Notes: generated by a model not told the origin, from the sequence alone. 50,697 bases of DNA from an uncultured Rivibacter sp. (GCA_946481025.1 CAMLNA010000015.1:1-50697); one strand, 5' to 3'; numbered from the stretch's first letter, positions 1 through 8,909 are shown. Translations and numbers: made by a program.

Positions 1-108
1 GCCACGCGGGCAGTTTGGTGCGCTGTGCGGTGCGCAACCATCCCCCCTCGGGGGGAGTCCGGCCGAGTGGCGGTAGCATCCCCGCCTTCAACCCAGGACC
101 GCCCGACC

Positions 109-429
109 ATGACCACCGAAAAAATCGCCGCCGCCACCGTCACCGCACGTGCCAACGTCTATTTCGACGGCCGTTGCGTCTCGCACACCATCGAGCTGGC
201 CGACGGCACCCGCAAGAGCGTCGGCGTGATCCTGCCGGCCGAGCTGACCTTCAACACCGGCGCGCCCGAGGTGATGGAAACCGTGGCCGGTGCCTGCGAG
301 GTGCGCTTGGCGGGCCAGGCCGAATGGACCCGCTACACCGAAGGCCAGTCTTTCGCGGTGCCGGGCAATTCGAGCTTCGAGATCCGCGTGCGCAACGAGC
401 CGTATCACTACATCTGCCACTTCGCCTGA
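109..429 (+). CDS. ppnP: Pyrimidine/purine nucleoside phosphorylase PpnP
   Basis: This 106-residue protein matches the PpnP (YaiE, DUF1255) family of small cupins. Members split nucleosides with phosphate into a free base and ribose-1-phosphate, in the cytoplasm. Visible family features are the KSVGVILP strand, the FNTGAPEVMETVAGACEV segment, the FAVPGNSSFEI cupin turn and the Y-I-C-H-F end. E. coli PpnP is 94 residues. The frame is open upstream to 25, but the residues before the ATG at 109 do not look like the family, so I take 109 as the start. It is a single gene; the 108 bases before it show no clear promoter. Family assignment is confident; substrate range is inferred. Confidence 0.9.
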   Translation: MTTEKIAAATVTARANVYFDGRCVSHTIELADGTRKSVGVILPAELTFNTGAPEVMETVAGACEVRLAGQAEWTRYTEGQSFAVPGNSSFEIRVRNEPYHYICHFA

Positions 430-544
430 CAGCGCCGCGGGCCGCCCCAGCCGCTTGTGCGCCGCCCGCATATCCATGCTCGTTTCGGCAATGGCCGGCG
501 GTGGCAACATGCGCCGCTCACCAACACCTGTTGATTGCCGACTC

Positions 545-1342
545 ATGAAAAAAGCACTCTCCCTGCTCCTGCGCACGGCCGCCCTCGGCCTGGCCCTGGC
601 GGGCGGCGTGGCCCAGGCGGCCGACCTGCTCGATGAAGTGAAACAGCGCGGCACGCTGCGCATCGGCCTCGAAGGCACCTACCCGCCCTTCAACTACCGC
701 GACGAGCAGGGCAGGCTGACCGGCTTCGACGTGGAGATCGCCGAAGGCCTGGCCGCCAAGCTGGGTGTGAAGCCCGAGTTCACCACCACCGAGTGGAGCG
801 GCATCCTCGCGGGCCTTTCGGCCGGCAAGTACGACGTGATCGTCAACCAGGTGGCCGCCACCGACAAGCGCCGCGAGACCTTCGACTTCAGCGCGCCCTA
901 CGTGGTGTCGAGCCCGCAGCTCATCGTGCGCACCAATGAAACCCGCAAGATCACCGGCCCGGCCGACCTGAAGGGCCTGAAGATCGGCGTGGGCCAGGGC
1001 AGCAACTATGCCGAGCAGGCGCGCGGCTTCGCCGGCGCCGAGGTGAAGGTCTACCCCGGCGCGCCTGAATACCTGCAGGACCTGGCCACCGGCCGCATCG
1101 ACGTGGCGCTCAACGACAGCCTGCTCATCCCCTACCTGGCGCAGAAGACCCGCCTGCCGGTGAAGGCCGGCGCGCCCATCGGCAAGGTGGAGAGCAACGC
1201 CATCCCGTTCCGCAAGGGCAACCCGAAGTTCGCCCAGGCGCTCGACAAGGCGCTGGCCGACCTGAAGGCCGACGGCACGTTCGCGAAGATCTCGAACAAG
1301 TGGTTCGGGCGTGACGTGAGCAAGCCGCCCGTGGCGCAGTAA
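545..1342 (+). CDS. Polar amino acid (cystine-like) ABC transporter substrate-binding protein
   Basis: This 265-residue periplasmic binding protein belongs to the bacterial extracellular solute-binding family 3. The N-terminus is a signal peptide with MKKA, a hydrophobic core and probable cleavage after AQA near residue 25. The mature part shows the family pattern GTLRIGLEGTYPPFNY, GRLTGFDVEIAEGLA and DVIVNQVAATDKRRETFDFS, and ends with FAKISNKWFG. It resembles the TcyJ/FliY cystine-binding group, but specificity cannot be read from sequence. The start is the ATG followed by the signal peptide; the longer open frame to 290 is not signal-like. The permease gene follows after 65 bases. No ATP-binding subunit is present in the window. 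Confidence 0.9.
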   Translation: MKKALSLLLRTAALGLALAGGVAQAADLLDEVKQRGTLRIGLEGTYPPFNYRDEQGRLTGFDVEIAEGLAAKLGVKPEFTTTEWSGILAGLSAGKYDVIVNQVAATDKRRETFDFSAPYVVSSPQLIVRTNETRKITGPADLKGLKIGVGQGSNYAEQARGFAGAEVKVYPGAPEYLQDLATGRIDVALNDSLLIPYLAQKTRLPVKAGAPIGKVESNAIPFRKGNPKFAQALDKALADLKADGTFAKISNKWFGRDVSKPPVAQ

Positions 1343-1361
1343 GCTCGCCGCACCCGCAACG

Positions 1362-1386
1362 CCGCCCCTGGCGATCCCAGGGGCGG
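1362..1386 (+). promoter_or_regulatory. Stable hairpin between binding protein and permease genes
   Basis: A perfect 10-base stem (CCGCCCCTGG with CCAGGGGCGG, loop CGATC) lies between the two ABC transporter genes. No T-run follows, so it is not a classic terminator. Such intercistronic hairpins often protect the upstream mRNA 3' end, giving more binding protein than permease; that role is inferred here. Confidence 0.5.
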
Positions 1387-1407
1387 TGCCGTTTCCGGAG
1401 GACTTCG

Positions 1408-2061
1408 ATGGATCTCGCCTCGCTGTTGGACCTGGCCTGGCCGGTGATGCTCAAGGGCACCGGCTACACGCTGCTGTTCGCGGTGGCCTCCATGGTGCTG
1501 GGCCTGGCGCTGGGCATGCTGATCGCGCTGGTGCGCGTGCTCGAGCTGCCGCTGCTCTCGCAGGTCGCCCGCGTGTACGTGAGCGCCTTCCGCGGCACGC
1601 CGCTGCTGGTGCAGGTGTTCATCGTCTACTACGGGCTGCCCAGCATCGGCATCGAGTTCTCGCCGCTCACCGCGGGCATCCTGGCGCTCACGCTCAACGT
1701 CGCGGCCTACCTTTCGGAGAGCCTGCGCGGCGCGGTGTCGGGCGTCGGCCAGGGCCAGTGGGCTGCCGGCACCAGCCTGGGCCTCACCCACGTGCAGACG
1801 CTGCGCCATGTCGTGGCCCCGCAGGCGCTGCGGGTGGCCGTGCCCAGCCTCAGCAACAGCCTCATCAGCCTGATCAAGGACACCTCTCTCGTGTCGGTGA
1901 TCGCGGTCACCGAGCTCATGCTGGCCACCAAGGAGCTGATCTCCACCACCTTCCAGCCGTTCCCGCTGTACATCGCCGCCGCCGGCGTCTATTGGGTGCT
2001 GAGCTTGAGCTTCGAGCAGGTGCAGCGGCTGCTGGAAAAGCGGTTGGCCTTCCCGCATTGA
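1408..2061 (+). CDS. Polar amino acid ABC transporter permease
   Basis: This 217-residue integral membrane protein belongs to the His/Glu/Gln/Arg-type ABC permease family. It starts with a transmembrane helix (VMLKGTGYTLLFAVASMVLG) and carries the conserved FRGTPLLVQVF segment. The cytoplasmic EAA-type loop is seen as AGTSLGLTHVQTLRHVVAPQALR-like residues around 120-145, where the ATPase docks. The start ATG is preceded by GGAGG about six bases away. With the upstream binding protein it forms most of an amino-acid importer. The ATPase gene is missing: the next gene is convergent. The ATPase may be elsewhere or shared. Confidence 0.9.
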   Translation: MDLASLLDLAWPVMLKGTGYTLLFAVASMVLGLALGMLIALVRVLELPLLSQVARVYVSAFRGTPLLVQVFIVYYGLPSIGIEFSPLTAGILALTLNVAAYLSESLRGAVSGVGQGQWAAGTSLGLTHVQTLRHVVAPQALRVAVPSLSNSLISLIKDTSLVSVIAVTELMLATKELISTTFQPFPLYIAAAGVYWVLSLSFEQVQRLLEKRLAFPH

Positions 2062-2086
2062 GCCGCGCGGCGCCCGCCGCGCCAGC

Positions 2087-3634
2087 TCACTGCAGCACCG
2101 AGCTGGCGGCCCAGGCCGACGCGGCCGGAGCCCGGCGCCGGCCCCGCTGCAGCACGGCCCACACCGGCGCGGCGCCCGGCCCCTGCGCCAGCAGCCACCA
2201 GCAACCTGCCGCGAAGCCCGCGCCCAGGAGCCCGTAGGCCGCGGCGAAGGCAAGCAGTTCGCCGACACCGTCGGCCAGCGTGGGCAGCACGGCCGCCGCC
2301 GCCGTGGGCAGCTGGCCATACACCACCCAGGGCTGGCGCCCCATCTCGGCCACCACCCAGCCGGCCAGCGTGGCCACCCACGGCAGGGGCAGGCAGCACA
2401 CCAGCAGCGCCAGCGTGCGCCGGCCGGCCAGGCCCGCTTCGAGCCGGCGGCGGCGCCACCAGGCCAGGCACAGCAGCGCGAACAGCAGCATGCCCATGCC
2501 CACCATGAGCCGGAAGGCGACGAACAGGCTCGGCACGTGCGGCACGCTGGCCCGGGCCGTGAGGTCGATGCGCTGCTCGGTGGAAAGCGTCGCCCATGAC
2601 GCCGCATGGCGGCGCGCCGTCTGCTCGTGGAGGCTGCGCCAGCCCGCGAGATCGGCCGGGGCACCGGGCTGCACCGCCGCGCGCACGCGCGACCGGGCCT
2701 GCTCCAGCAGCTGGTGGATGCCCGCCGGCGCCTCGGCGCCGCCGCCGGCCAGCCAGGCCATCACCTGCGGCAGTTCCAGCGGCTGCCGGTTGCGGCCGGC
2801 ACCCATGTCGGGCCGGCCCCACAGCACCAGCGCCGCCGGCTCGTGTCCCGCGTCCCAGTGGGCTTCCATCGCCGCGAACTTCATCGGCTGGTGGCGCGCC
2901 ACGTCGAGCGCGCTTTCATGGCCCGACCACAGGGTGGCGGCCATGCCGGCCAGGGCCATGGGCAGCGCGACCTGCAACGAAGCACGGGCCACCGGCAGGT
3001 GGCGGCGCTTCAGCAGGTAGAAACCGCCCAGCGCGAGCATGAAGAAGGCCCCGGTCACCACCGCGGCGCTCAGCGTGTGCGCGATCTTGGTGTGGGCATA
3101 CGGATTGGCGAACACCGCCGCCAGCGACCGCAGCTGGGCGCCGTCGGCCGAGAAGCGCACGCCCACCGGGTGCTGCATCCACGCGTTGAGCGTCAGGATC
3201 CCCACGGCCTGTGCCGCCATCGCCAGCGCCAGCAGCACGCTGAGCAGCAGCCGCACCCGCGCGCCCAGCTTGTGCCCGGCCAGGCAAAGCACCGCCACCA
3301 GCGACAGCATCAGCGGCGCGATGCCGGCCTCCAGCCGCATCACCGCCTCGAGCACCTCGCGCACCTGCAGCGAGTAGCCCTGCCATTGCGCCTGCAGCTG
3401 CCAGCGCAGCGGGTAGCCGGTGGCCATGCCGACCAACCAGGCCAGCACGAAGAACCGGCGCCAGAAGCGGGCCGCCTCGCGCCACACCGCCTGGCGGGTG
3501 GCCACGTGGGCCGCCTCCATCAGCGCCAGCGCCAGCACCAGCCCGAGCGTCAGCGGCACGAACAGGTAGTGGAAGCTGGCCGTCAGCGCGAACTCCAGTC
3601 GCATCAGGGTCAGCACGAGGGTGTCGGTGGTCAT
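2087..3634 (-). CDS. Cytochrome bd ubiquinol oxidase subunit I (CydA family), divergent and without CydB
   Basis: This 515-residue multi-helix membrane protein aligns over its length with E. coli CydA. Kept residues are H22 (E. coli H19, heme d), H186 and M377 (H186/M393, heme b558), E102 (E99), E430 (E445, heme b595), the quinol-loop K252 and E257, and the GRQPW motif at 432-436. It differs at the position of E. coli E107, which is L110, and the second-helix segment usually MEFQFG reads LRWQLQ. No cydB or cydX follows on the minus strand; the next gene downstream is a convergent permease. CydA proteins oxidise quinol and reduce oxygen in the inner membrane, but only with CydB. Whether this one does so is open. 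The alignment was done by eye. Confidence 0.82.
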   Translation of the reverse strand: MTTDTLVLTLMRLEFALTASFHYLFVPLTLGLVLALALMEAAHVATRQAVWREAARFWRRFFVLAWLVGMATGYPLRWQLQAQWQGYSLQVREVLEAVMRLEAGIAPLMLSLVAVLCLAGHKLGARVRLLLSVLLALAMAAQAVGILTLNAWMQHPVGVRFSADGAQLRSLAAVFANPYAHTKIAHTLSAAVVTGAFFMLALGGFYLLKRRHLPVARASLQVALPMALAGMAATLWSGHESALDVARHQPMKFAAMEAHWDAGHEPAALVLWGRPDMGAGRNRQPLELPQVMAWLAGGGAEAPAGIHQLLEQARSRVRAAVQPGAPADLAGWRSLHEQTARRHAASWATLSTEQRIDLTARASVPHVPSLFVAFRLMVGMGMLLFALLCLAWWRRRRLEAGLAGRRTLALLVCCLPLPWVATLAGWVVAEMGRQPWVVYGQLPTAAAAVLPTLADGVGELLAFAAAYGLLGAGFAAGCWWLLAQGPGAAPVWAVLQRGRRRAPAASAWAASSVLQ

Positions 3635-3833
3635 GGCGGCAGTGCGGGGGCGGCGTGGAAGCGCGCAGTGTGGGACCGCGGGCGCGCCGCGATCGAACGA
3701 ACAGGCCCGCCATCGGGGGCTTGATCCGCACCGGCGAACACCCCGTTACGGGGAGCGGGTCACTGTCGTGAATGCAGCACTTGCAGTGCCGGTTTCGGTC
3801 ACACTGGCGCACCTTTTTCGACACCCGACCGCC

Positions 3834-5015
3834 ATGAATCGCAACGTCTGGCTGCTGGCCCTGTGCCAGGGCTTGTTCCTGATCAACAACGTCGCGCTGA
3901 TCGCCGTGAACGGGCTCGTCGGCCTGCAGCTGGCACCGGCCTCCTGGATGGCCACGCTGCCGGTGATGGGCTATGTGGTGGGCGGTGCGCTGGCCACGGG
4001 CCTCGTGGCACGCAGCCAGCGGGCCTGGGGCCGCAAGCGTTCGTTCCAGCTCGGCCTGCTGGTGGGCATCGTGGCCATGGGCCTGTGCGCCGTGGCCGCG
4101 TCGATGCGGCAGTTCGCCGCGCTGGTGGCCGCCACGGCGGTGGCCGGCTACTACAACGCCAATGCCTCGCTCTACCGCTTTGCCGCACCCGAGATCGCCG
4201 GGCCGCAATACAAGGAAAAAGCCATCTCGTGGGTGCTGGCGGGCGGCATTCTCGGCGCGGTGGTCGGCCCGAACCTGGCGGCACGCACGCGAGGCTGGTT
4301 CGAGGTGCCCTTCGTCGGCGCCTATGTGGCGCTCGCCCTCGTGGCGGTGCTGGCGCTCGTGGTGCTGAGCTTCATCGAATTCGCGCCGCTGCCCAAGCCC
4401 GACCCCGCGCGGCCGGGCCGCAGCCTGGGCGAGATCGCGCGCCAGCCGGTGTTCATCGTCGCGGTGGGGGCGGCTTCGCTCGGCTACGGCGTGATGAGCC
4501 TCCTGATGTCGGCCACGCCGATCGCCATGGACCTGTGCAAGCACCCGTTCGAGAGCACGGCCCTGGTGCTCGAATGGCACGTGCTCGGCATGTTCGTGCC
4601 GAGTTTCTTCACCGGCCACCTCATCAAGCGCTTCGGCGCGCTGAAGGTCATGTCGGCGGGCGTGCTGCTCAACCTCGGTTGCGTCGCGGTGGCGCTGTCG
4701 GGCGTGGACCTGATGCAGTTCCTCGTGGCCCTGCTGCTGCTCGGCGTGGGCTGGAACTTCCTCTTCGTGGGCGGCACGACGCTGTTCACGGATGCCTACC
4801 GCCCCGAGGAGAAGACCACTGCGCAGGCCGCGATGGACTTCTGGGTCTACGTCACCATGGCGATCACTGCCTTCGCCTCCGGGGCACTGGTCAGCACGCA
4901 GGGCTGGGAGTGGCTGAACTGGGGTTCGCTGCTGCCGATCGGGCTGATCGCGCTGGCACTCGGGTGGCTGGCGGCGCAGCGGCGGCGCAACCCCGCCGCC
5001 GCCGTCGCGCCCTGA
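3834..5015 (+). CDS. MFS transporter
   Basis: This 393-residue protein has the about twelve hydrophobic segments and two-half layout of the major facilitator superfamily. After the second helix there is a short basic loop (SQRAWGRKRSF) corresponding to the MFS motif-A loop. A central cytoplasmic stretch (PLPKPDPARPGRSLGEIA) separates the halves. The ATG at 3834 opens directly into the first helix (NRNVWLLALCQGLFLINN) and is the natural start; upstream in-frame residues are not membrane-like. The gene is divergent from the CydA-family gene over 199 bases and ends four bases from the convergent BMP gene. The substrate is not predictable. Confidence 0.85.
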   Translation: MNRNVWLLALCQGLFLINNVALIAVNGLVGLQLAPASWMATLPVMGYVVGGALATGLVARSQRAWGRKRSFQLGLLVGIVAMGLCAVAASMRQFAALVAATAVAGYYNANASLYRFAAPEIAGPQYKEKAISWVLAGGILGAVVGPNLAARTRGWFEVPFVGAYVALALVAVLALVVLSFIEFAPLPKPDPARPGRSLGEIARQPVFIVAVGAASLGYGVMSLLMSATPIAMDLCKHPFESTALVLEWHVLGMFVPSFFTGHLIKRFGALKVMSAGVLLNLGCVAVALSGVDLMQFLVALLLLGVGWNFLFVGGTTLFTDAYRPEEKTTAQAAMDFWVYVTMAITAFASGALVSTQGWEWLNWGSLLPIGLIALALGWLAAQRRRNPAAAVAP

Positions 5016-5019
5016 TCGC

Positions 5020-6099
5020 TCAACGCGCCGGCAACGAGCCGGCGACACCCTCGACGAACCAGTCCATCGTCGCGATCTGCTCATCGGTGAGCGCGCCCGA
5101 GGCCAGCCTCACCCGCCCCTGCTGATCGACCAGCCGGCCCGAAAACGGCGCGAAGCGGCCGGCGACGATGTCGGCGCGCCGCTTGTCGACGGCCTGCACC
5201 GCCGGCTTGGGCAACGCGGGGGACAGCGCCGAAAGCTGCACGAACCCTTCCTTCAGACCGCCCCACACCGGCCTGGGCTGCCAACGACCGGCCCGCACGG
5301 TCTCGGCCACCTGCGTGTAGTAGCCGCCCCAGTGGTGCGTCACCGCGGCCAGTTGCGCCCTCGGCGCGAACCTGCGCATGTCGCTCTGGTAGGCGAGCAG
5401 CTTCACGCCTCGCTCCTCGGCGGTGAGCGCCACCGCGGGCGACGCACTGTGGTTGGTCAGCACGTCGGCGCCTTGTCCGATGAGGCTCTGGGCCGCTTCG
5501 CGTTCCCTGCCGGGGTCGAACCAGGTGTTGAGCCACAGCACCCGCACGGTGGCTTTCGGATTGACCGACCGCATGCCCAGCGCAAAGGCGTTGATGCCCT
5601 GCACGACCTCGGGCACCGGAAAGCCGGCCACGTAACCCGCCACGCCGTTCTTGCTGGTGTGGCCGGCCAGCAGCCCGGCGAGGTAGCGGCCTTCGTAGTA
5701 GCGCGCGTTGTAGGTGTTGAGGTTGGGCGCGGTCTTGTAGCCGCCCGCATGTTCGAACTTCACCGCCGGGAACTCGGCGGCCACCCGCATGGCGGGCTCC
5801 AGGTAGCCGAAGCTGGTGGCGAAGACCAGCTGGTGGCCGGTGGCAGCGAGCTCGCGCATCACGCGCTGCGAATCGGGCCCTTCGGCCACCGACTCGACGA
5901 CGGTGGTCGATACCGCAGGGCCGAGTGCCCGCTCCATGGCCAGGCGGCCCTCGTTGTGCTGGTAGGTCCAGCCGGCCTCGCCGACCGGGCTCACGAACAC
6001 GAAGCCGACCTTCAGAGGCGGCGGCTGCTGCGCGATGGTGGCGGCCGCTCCAACGGCCAGGAAGGCGGACGCAAGTGCGCGCCGGAGGTTTTTGTACAT
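5020..6099 (-). CDS. BMP family ABC transporter substrate-binding protein
   Basis: This 359-residue exported protein belongs to the BMP/PnrA/Med family, whose known members bind purine nucleosides or related ligands for ABC import. A signal peptide (YKNLRRALASAFLAVGAAA, ending near AQQ) is followed by the family pattern LKVGFVFVSPVGEAGWTYQHN, VFATSFGYLEPAM, NTYNARYYEGRYLAGLLAG and GADVLTNHSASP. AGAGGA six bases before the ATG supports the start. No permease or ATPase of a nucleoside transporter is nearby, so it is an orphan binding protein. A LysR gene lies 79 bases upstream on the same strand and may control or share its transcript. Confidence 0.88.
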   Translation of the reverse strand: MYKNLRRALASAFLAVGAAATIAQQPPPLKVGFVFVSPVGEAGWTYQHNEGRLAMERALGPAVSTTVVESVAEGPDSQRVMRELAATGHQLVFATSFGYLEPAMRVAAEFPAVKFEHAGGYKTAPNLNTYNARYYEGRYLAGLLAGHTSKNGVAGYVAGFPVPEVVQGINAFALGMRSVNPKATVRVLWLNTWFDPGREREAAQSLIGQGADVLTNHSASPAVALTAEERGVKLLAYQSDMRRFAPRAQLAAVTHHWGGYYTQVAETVRAGRWQPRPVWGGLKEGFVQLSALSPALPKPAVQAVDKRRADIVAGRFAPFSGRLVDQQGRVRLASGALTDEQIATMDWFVEGVAGSLPAR

Positions 6100-6178
6100 G
6101 GTGTTCCTCTACATGGCCCTGGGTGGCAAAGGCCATGCTGCGAGGGCACGCCGGCACGGCCGGGTGATTGTCGGGCAC

Positions 6179-7063
6179 TCAGCCGGGCGCGAGCGCATCG
6201 ATGAAGGCACGCGCGGCGGGCGTGGCCTCTTCCCATGAACGAAACGCGAGCAGCATGTCGCGGCTCGCCCACGCATCGGTGAGCCAGACCATCGCCAGCT
6301 TCATCGATCGGCGGGCCCGCCGGGCCGCCGACTCCGGCACGACCGCCACGCCCACCGACTGCGCCGCGAGCGCGCACACGCCGTCGAAACCTCGAAGCCG
6401 TGCGCGCAGGCGCATGGTGCGGCCGTTGCGTTCGGCCTGCCACACGAGGTGGTCATGCAAGGCGCTGCCGGCGGTGAGGCCGACGAGTTCATGGTCGAGC
6501 ACCTGCGCGAAGCTGCACGAACTCCGGCGCGCCAGCGCATGCGTGGGCGCGGCCACGGCCACCAGGCGGTCCCGCACGAACGGCCGGGTGGCGAGGCCGG
6601 CGAGCTCCACCGACGCCGAGCAGATGCCCACGTCGGCCTGCCGGCGCAACAGGCCCAGTGCGATCTCGGCGCTGGTGCGCTCCTCGACGTAGACATCGAC
6701 CTGCGGGTGCGCCAGCAGGAAGGCGCCCAGCGGCTTGGGCAGGTGCTCGGCAAGCGCCGAGGTGTTGGCCAGCAGCTTCACCTGCGCCTTGATGCCGCGG
6801 GCGAACTGCGCGAGTTCGCCGCGCATCTGCTGGGCACGCTGCAGCAGCGCGCGGGCGTGTTCGGTCAGCGCCAGGCCGGCCGGCGTGAGCTGCACGCCGC
6901 GCGGCAGGCGCTCCAGCAGCCTGACGCCCAGCATCTGCTCCATGCCCCGCACCCGCGCGCTGGCCGAGGCCACCGACAGGTGGGCCCGCTCGGCACCGTG
7001 GGTCAGGTTGCCGGCATCGGCCACCTCGAGAAACAGGCGCAGGTCGGTGAGATCGAATCGCAT
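6179..7063 (-). CDS. LysR family transcriptional regulator
   Basis: This 294-residue regulator begins with the LysR winged helix (MRFDLTDLRLFLEVADAGNL, then SVASASARVRGMEQMLGVRL, RGVQLTPAGLAL). The LysR effector domain follows with a VGICSASVELAGL strand and QSVGVAVVPESA near the end. The start ATG at 7063 has GGGAG upstream; the open frame extends to 7456 but that part is not LysR-like. It diverges from the TauE-like permease gene across 85 bases, the usual arrangement for LysR control of the facing gene. The BMP binding-protein gene is downstream on the same strand. The effector is unknown. Confidence 0.92.
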   Translation of the reverse strand: MRFDLTDLRLFLEVADAGNLTHGAERAHLSVASASARVRGMEQMLGVRLLERLPRGVQLTPAGLALTEHARALLQRAQQMRGELAQFARGIKAQVKLLANTSALAEHLPKPLGAFLLAHPQVDVYVEERTSAEIALGLLRRQADVGICSASVELAGLATRPFVRDRLVAVAAPTHALARRSSCSFAQVLDHELVGLTAGSALHDHLVWQAERNGRTMRLRARLRGFDGVCALAAQSVGVAVVPESAARRARRSMKLAMVWLTDAWASRDMLLAFRSWEEATPAARAFIDALAPG

Positions 7064-7148
7064 GGCGGCAGCTCCCTTCGGTCCGCGTTCGATTTTTCCG
7101 AACGCAGGCTCAACATCATGCAGATTTACGCCGGGCACCGCAGCGCCG

Positions 7149-7925
7149 ATGCTGGCCCGCATGCTCGATGACCCGTTCTCCAACCCGTGGCTGCCGATGG
7201 CCCTCGCGCTCGTGTTCGCGCTGGCCGGCTTCGTGAAAGGCATGGTGGGGCTGGGCCTGCCCACCATCGCGATGGCGCTGCTGAGCCTGCGCCTGGCGCC
7301 GGCCGAAGCGGCGGCGCTGCTGATCGTGCCGTCGCTGGTCACCAACGTGTGGCAGCTGTTCAACGGGCCGGCGCTGCGGTCGCTGTGCCGCCGACTCTGG
7401 CCGCTGCAGCTGGGCGTGGTGGCGGGCACCTGGCTCGGCGCCGCGCTGATGGGCACGCCTGGCGGGAGCGCCGGCTCACGGGTGCTGCTCGGGGTTTGCC
7501 TGCTGGCCTATGCGGGCCTGGGCCTGTCGGGCCTCGCACTGCCGGCGCCGCGCCCGGCCCATGAACGCGTGGCCAGCGTCGCCGCGGGCGGCTTGACCGG
7601 GCTGCTGGCCGCGGCCACCGGCGTCTTCGTGCTGCCGGCCGTGCCCTACCTGCAGTCGCTGCGGCTCGGCCGGGACGAACTGGTGCAGGCGCTGGGCCTG
7701 ACCTTCACCATTTCGACGCTCGCGCTGGCCGGCCAGCTCATGGCGGGCCGCGCGTTCACCACCGGCATGCTGCCGGCCTCGGCGCTGGCGCTGTCGGCCG
7801 CACTGATGGGCATGGCGCTCGGCCAGTGGGCGCGTGAAGGGCTGAGTCCGGCCGCCTTCCGGCGCTGGTTCCTGACGGGGCTGGGCGCCCTGGGCGGCTA
7901 CCTCGCGCTCGCCGGGGCGCGGTGA
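7149..7925 (+). CDS. Sulfite exporter TauE/SafE family permease
   Basis: This 258-residue membrane protein fits the TauE/SafE (DUF81) family of anion transporters. The first helix holds LVFALAGFVKGMVGLGLPTI, the family glycine-rich signature. A second matching repeat, AAGGLTGLLAAATGVFVLPAVPYL, lies near the middle, consistent with the internal duplication of the family. An ATG at 7149 and another at 7161 are both possible starts. The facing LysR gene is a probable regulator. Substrates in the family include sulfite, sulfoacetate and other small organic anions; the one used here is unknown. Confidence 0.88.
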   Translation: MLARMLDDPFSNPWLPMALALVFALAGFVKGMVGLGLPTIAMALLSLRLAPAEAAALLIVPSLVTNVWQLFNGPALRSLCRRLWPLQLGVVAGTWLGAALMGTPGGSAGSRVLLGVCLLAYAGLGLSGLALPAPRPAHERVASVAAGGLTGLLAAATGVFVLPAVPYLQSLRLGRDELVQALGLTFTISTLALAGQLMAGRAFTTGMLPASALALSAALMGMALGQWAREGLSPAAFRRWFLTGLGALGGYLALAGAR

Positions 7926-7943
7926 ACGCCAGGTCGCGTGGTG

Positions 7944-8831
7944 CTACTTGTCGTGGCCGCGGCCGCGCTCTTCGCGCTGCTCGCGTTGTTCGCGCTTGCC
8001 GCCGCCCTCGTCGCGCCGGCCGCGGTCCCTGTCCTGCCCCTGCGCCGGCCCTTGCTGCCCTTGCCAGGTGCGCTGCTCGGGCGCTTGGTGGCGATGCTCG
8101 GCCCGCGGCTGCGGATGCTGCTGGTATGGCTGCCGATGCGGCGGCTGCTGCGGCTGGGCCTGCCAGGGCTGCTGGCGAGCCTCGGGGGCGCGCGGCTCCT
8201 GCTGGCGGACTTCGCGGTGCGACTGCTGCCGCTGCTGCGCCGCCGGGGCCAGGTAGCGTTCGCGCTGGTATTGCTCCCTGGCCACGCTGCTGCGCGGCTG
8301 GTAGCGGTAGTTCTGGCGCAGCAGTTCGGCCTGCTGCTCGCGGTGCGGGTAGTGGTCACCCGCGTAGCGGCGCTGGTAGCCGGGCAACGGCGCCGGCCGC
8401 GGCGCGGCATTGCGGTCCCAGCGGTCCCAGCCGCGGTGCTGGCGTTCCCACTGCGGCCCCCAGTGCTGCCCCCAGCGCGGCGGGGCGCTCACGGCCCAGG
8501 GGCGGAAGTAAGGCGGCGGCGCGCGGTAGTAGCGCACCGGCACGCGCAGCACGTAGTACGGCACGTACACCGGCGCGACCATCTGCCACGGTCCGTTGTA
8601 CCAGGCGCTCATGTACCAGCTGTCGCCTTCGAACACCCAGTACATGCCGTCGTAGAAGAAGAAGTTCGCGCGCATGTGCGGCGCGTAGTACACCGGGTAG
8701 CCCGGCACCACGACCATCTGCGGATAGGCGGGCACGTTGACGCCGATGTTCACGCTCACGCTCACTTGCGCGCGAGCCGGCTGCAGGGCGCAGCCAAGGG
8801 CGATGCACAGGGCGATGAAGGGGTAGCGCAT
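7944..8831 (-). CDS. Secreted protein with Gln/Arg-rich low-complexity tail, unknown function
   Basis: This 295-residue protein has a signal peptide (RYPFIALCIALGCALQPARA, cleavage near AQV). A folded part of about residues 22-150 is rich in Tyr, Trp and Pro (PQMVVVPGYPVYYAP, FFFYDGMYWVFEGDSWYMS, WYNGPW). From about residue 155 it becomes a Gln/Arg/Pro/Glu low-complexity tail ending in GKREQREQREERGRGHDK. I recognise the first part as typical of exported proteins of unknown function in Burkholderiales, without a reliable family name. It is convergent with the TauE-like gene and sits upstream of no obvious operon partner. Composition suggests an extended, positively charged periplasmic or surface protein. 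Confidence 0.75.
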   Translation of the reverse strand: MRYPFIALCIALGCALQPARAQVSVSVNIGVNVPAYPQMVVVPGYPVYYAPHMRANFFFYDGMYWVFEGDSWYMSAWYNGPWQMVAPVYVPYYVLRVPVRYYRAPPPYFRPWAVSAPPRWGQHWGPQWERQHRGWDRWDRNAAPRPAPLPGYQRRYAGDHYPHREQQAELLRQNYRYQPRSSVAREQYQRERYLAPAAQQRQQSHREVRQQEPRAPEARQQPWQAQPQQPPHRQPYQQHPQPRAEHRHQAPEQRTWQGQQGPAQGQDRDRGRRDEGGGKREQREQREERGRGHDK

Positions 8832-8909
8832 GACGGGCCTCGAGCAGGAAACGGCGCCGCCGATTCTGCGCCGGCTGCGGCAGCCCGTGTTACGCCACGT
8901 TGGCGCGGC

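Noticed and set aside
3721..3734. Possible FNR/ANR box before the CydA-family gene
   Set aside because: Only the TTGAT half-site is present; the second half reads ACCGG instead of ATCAA.
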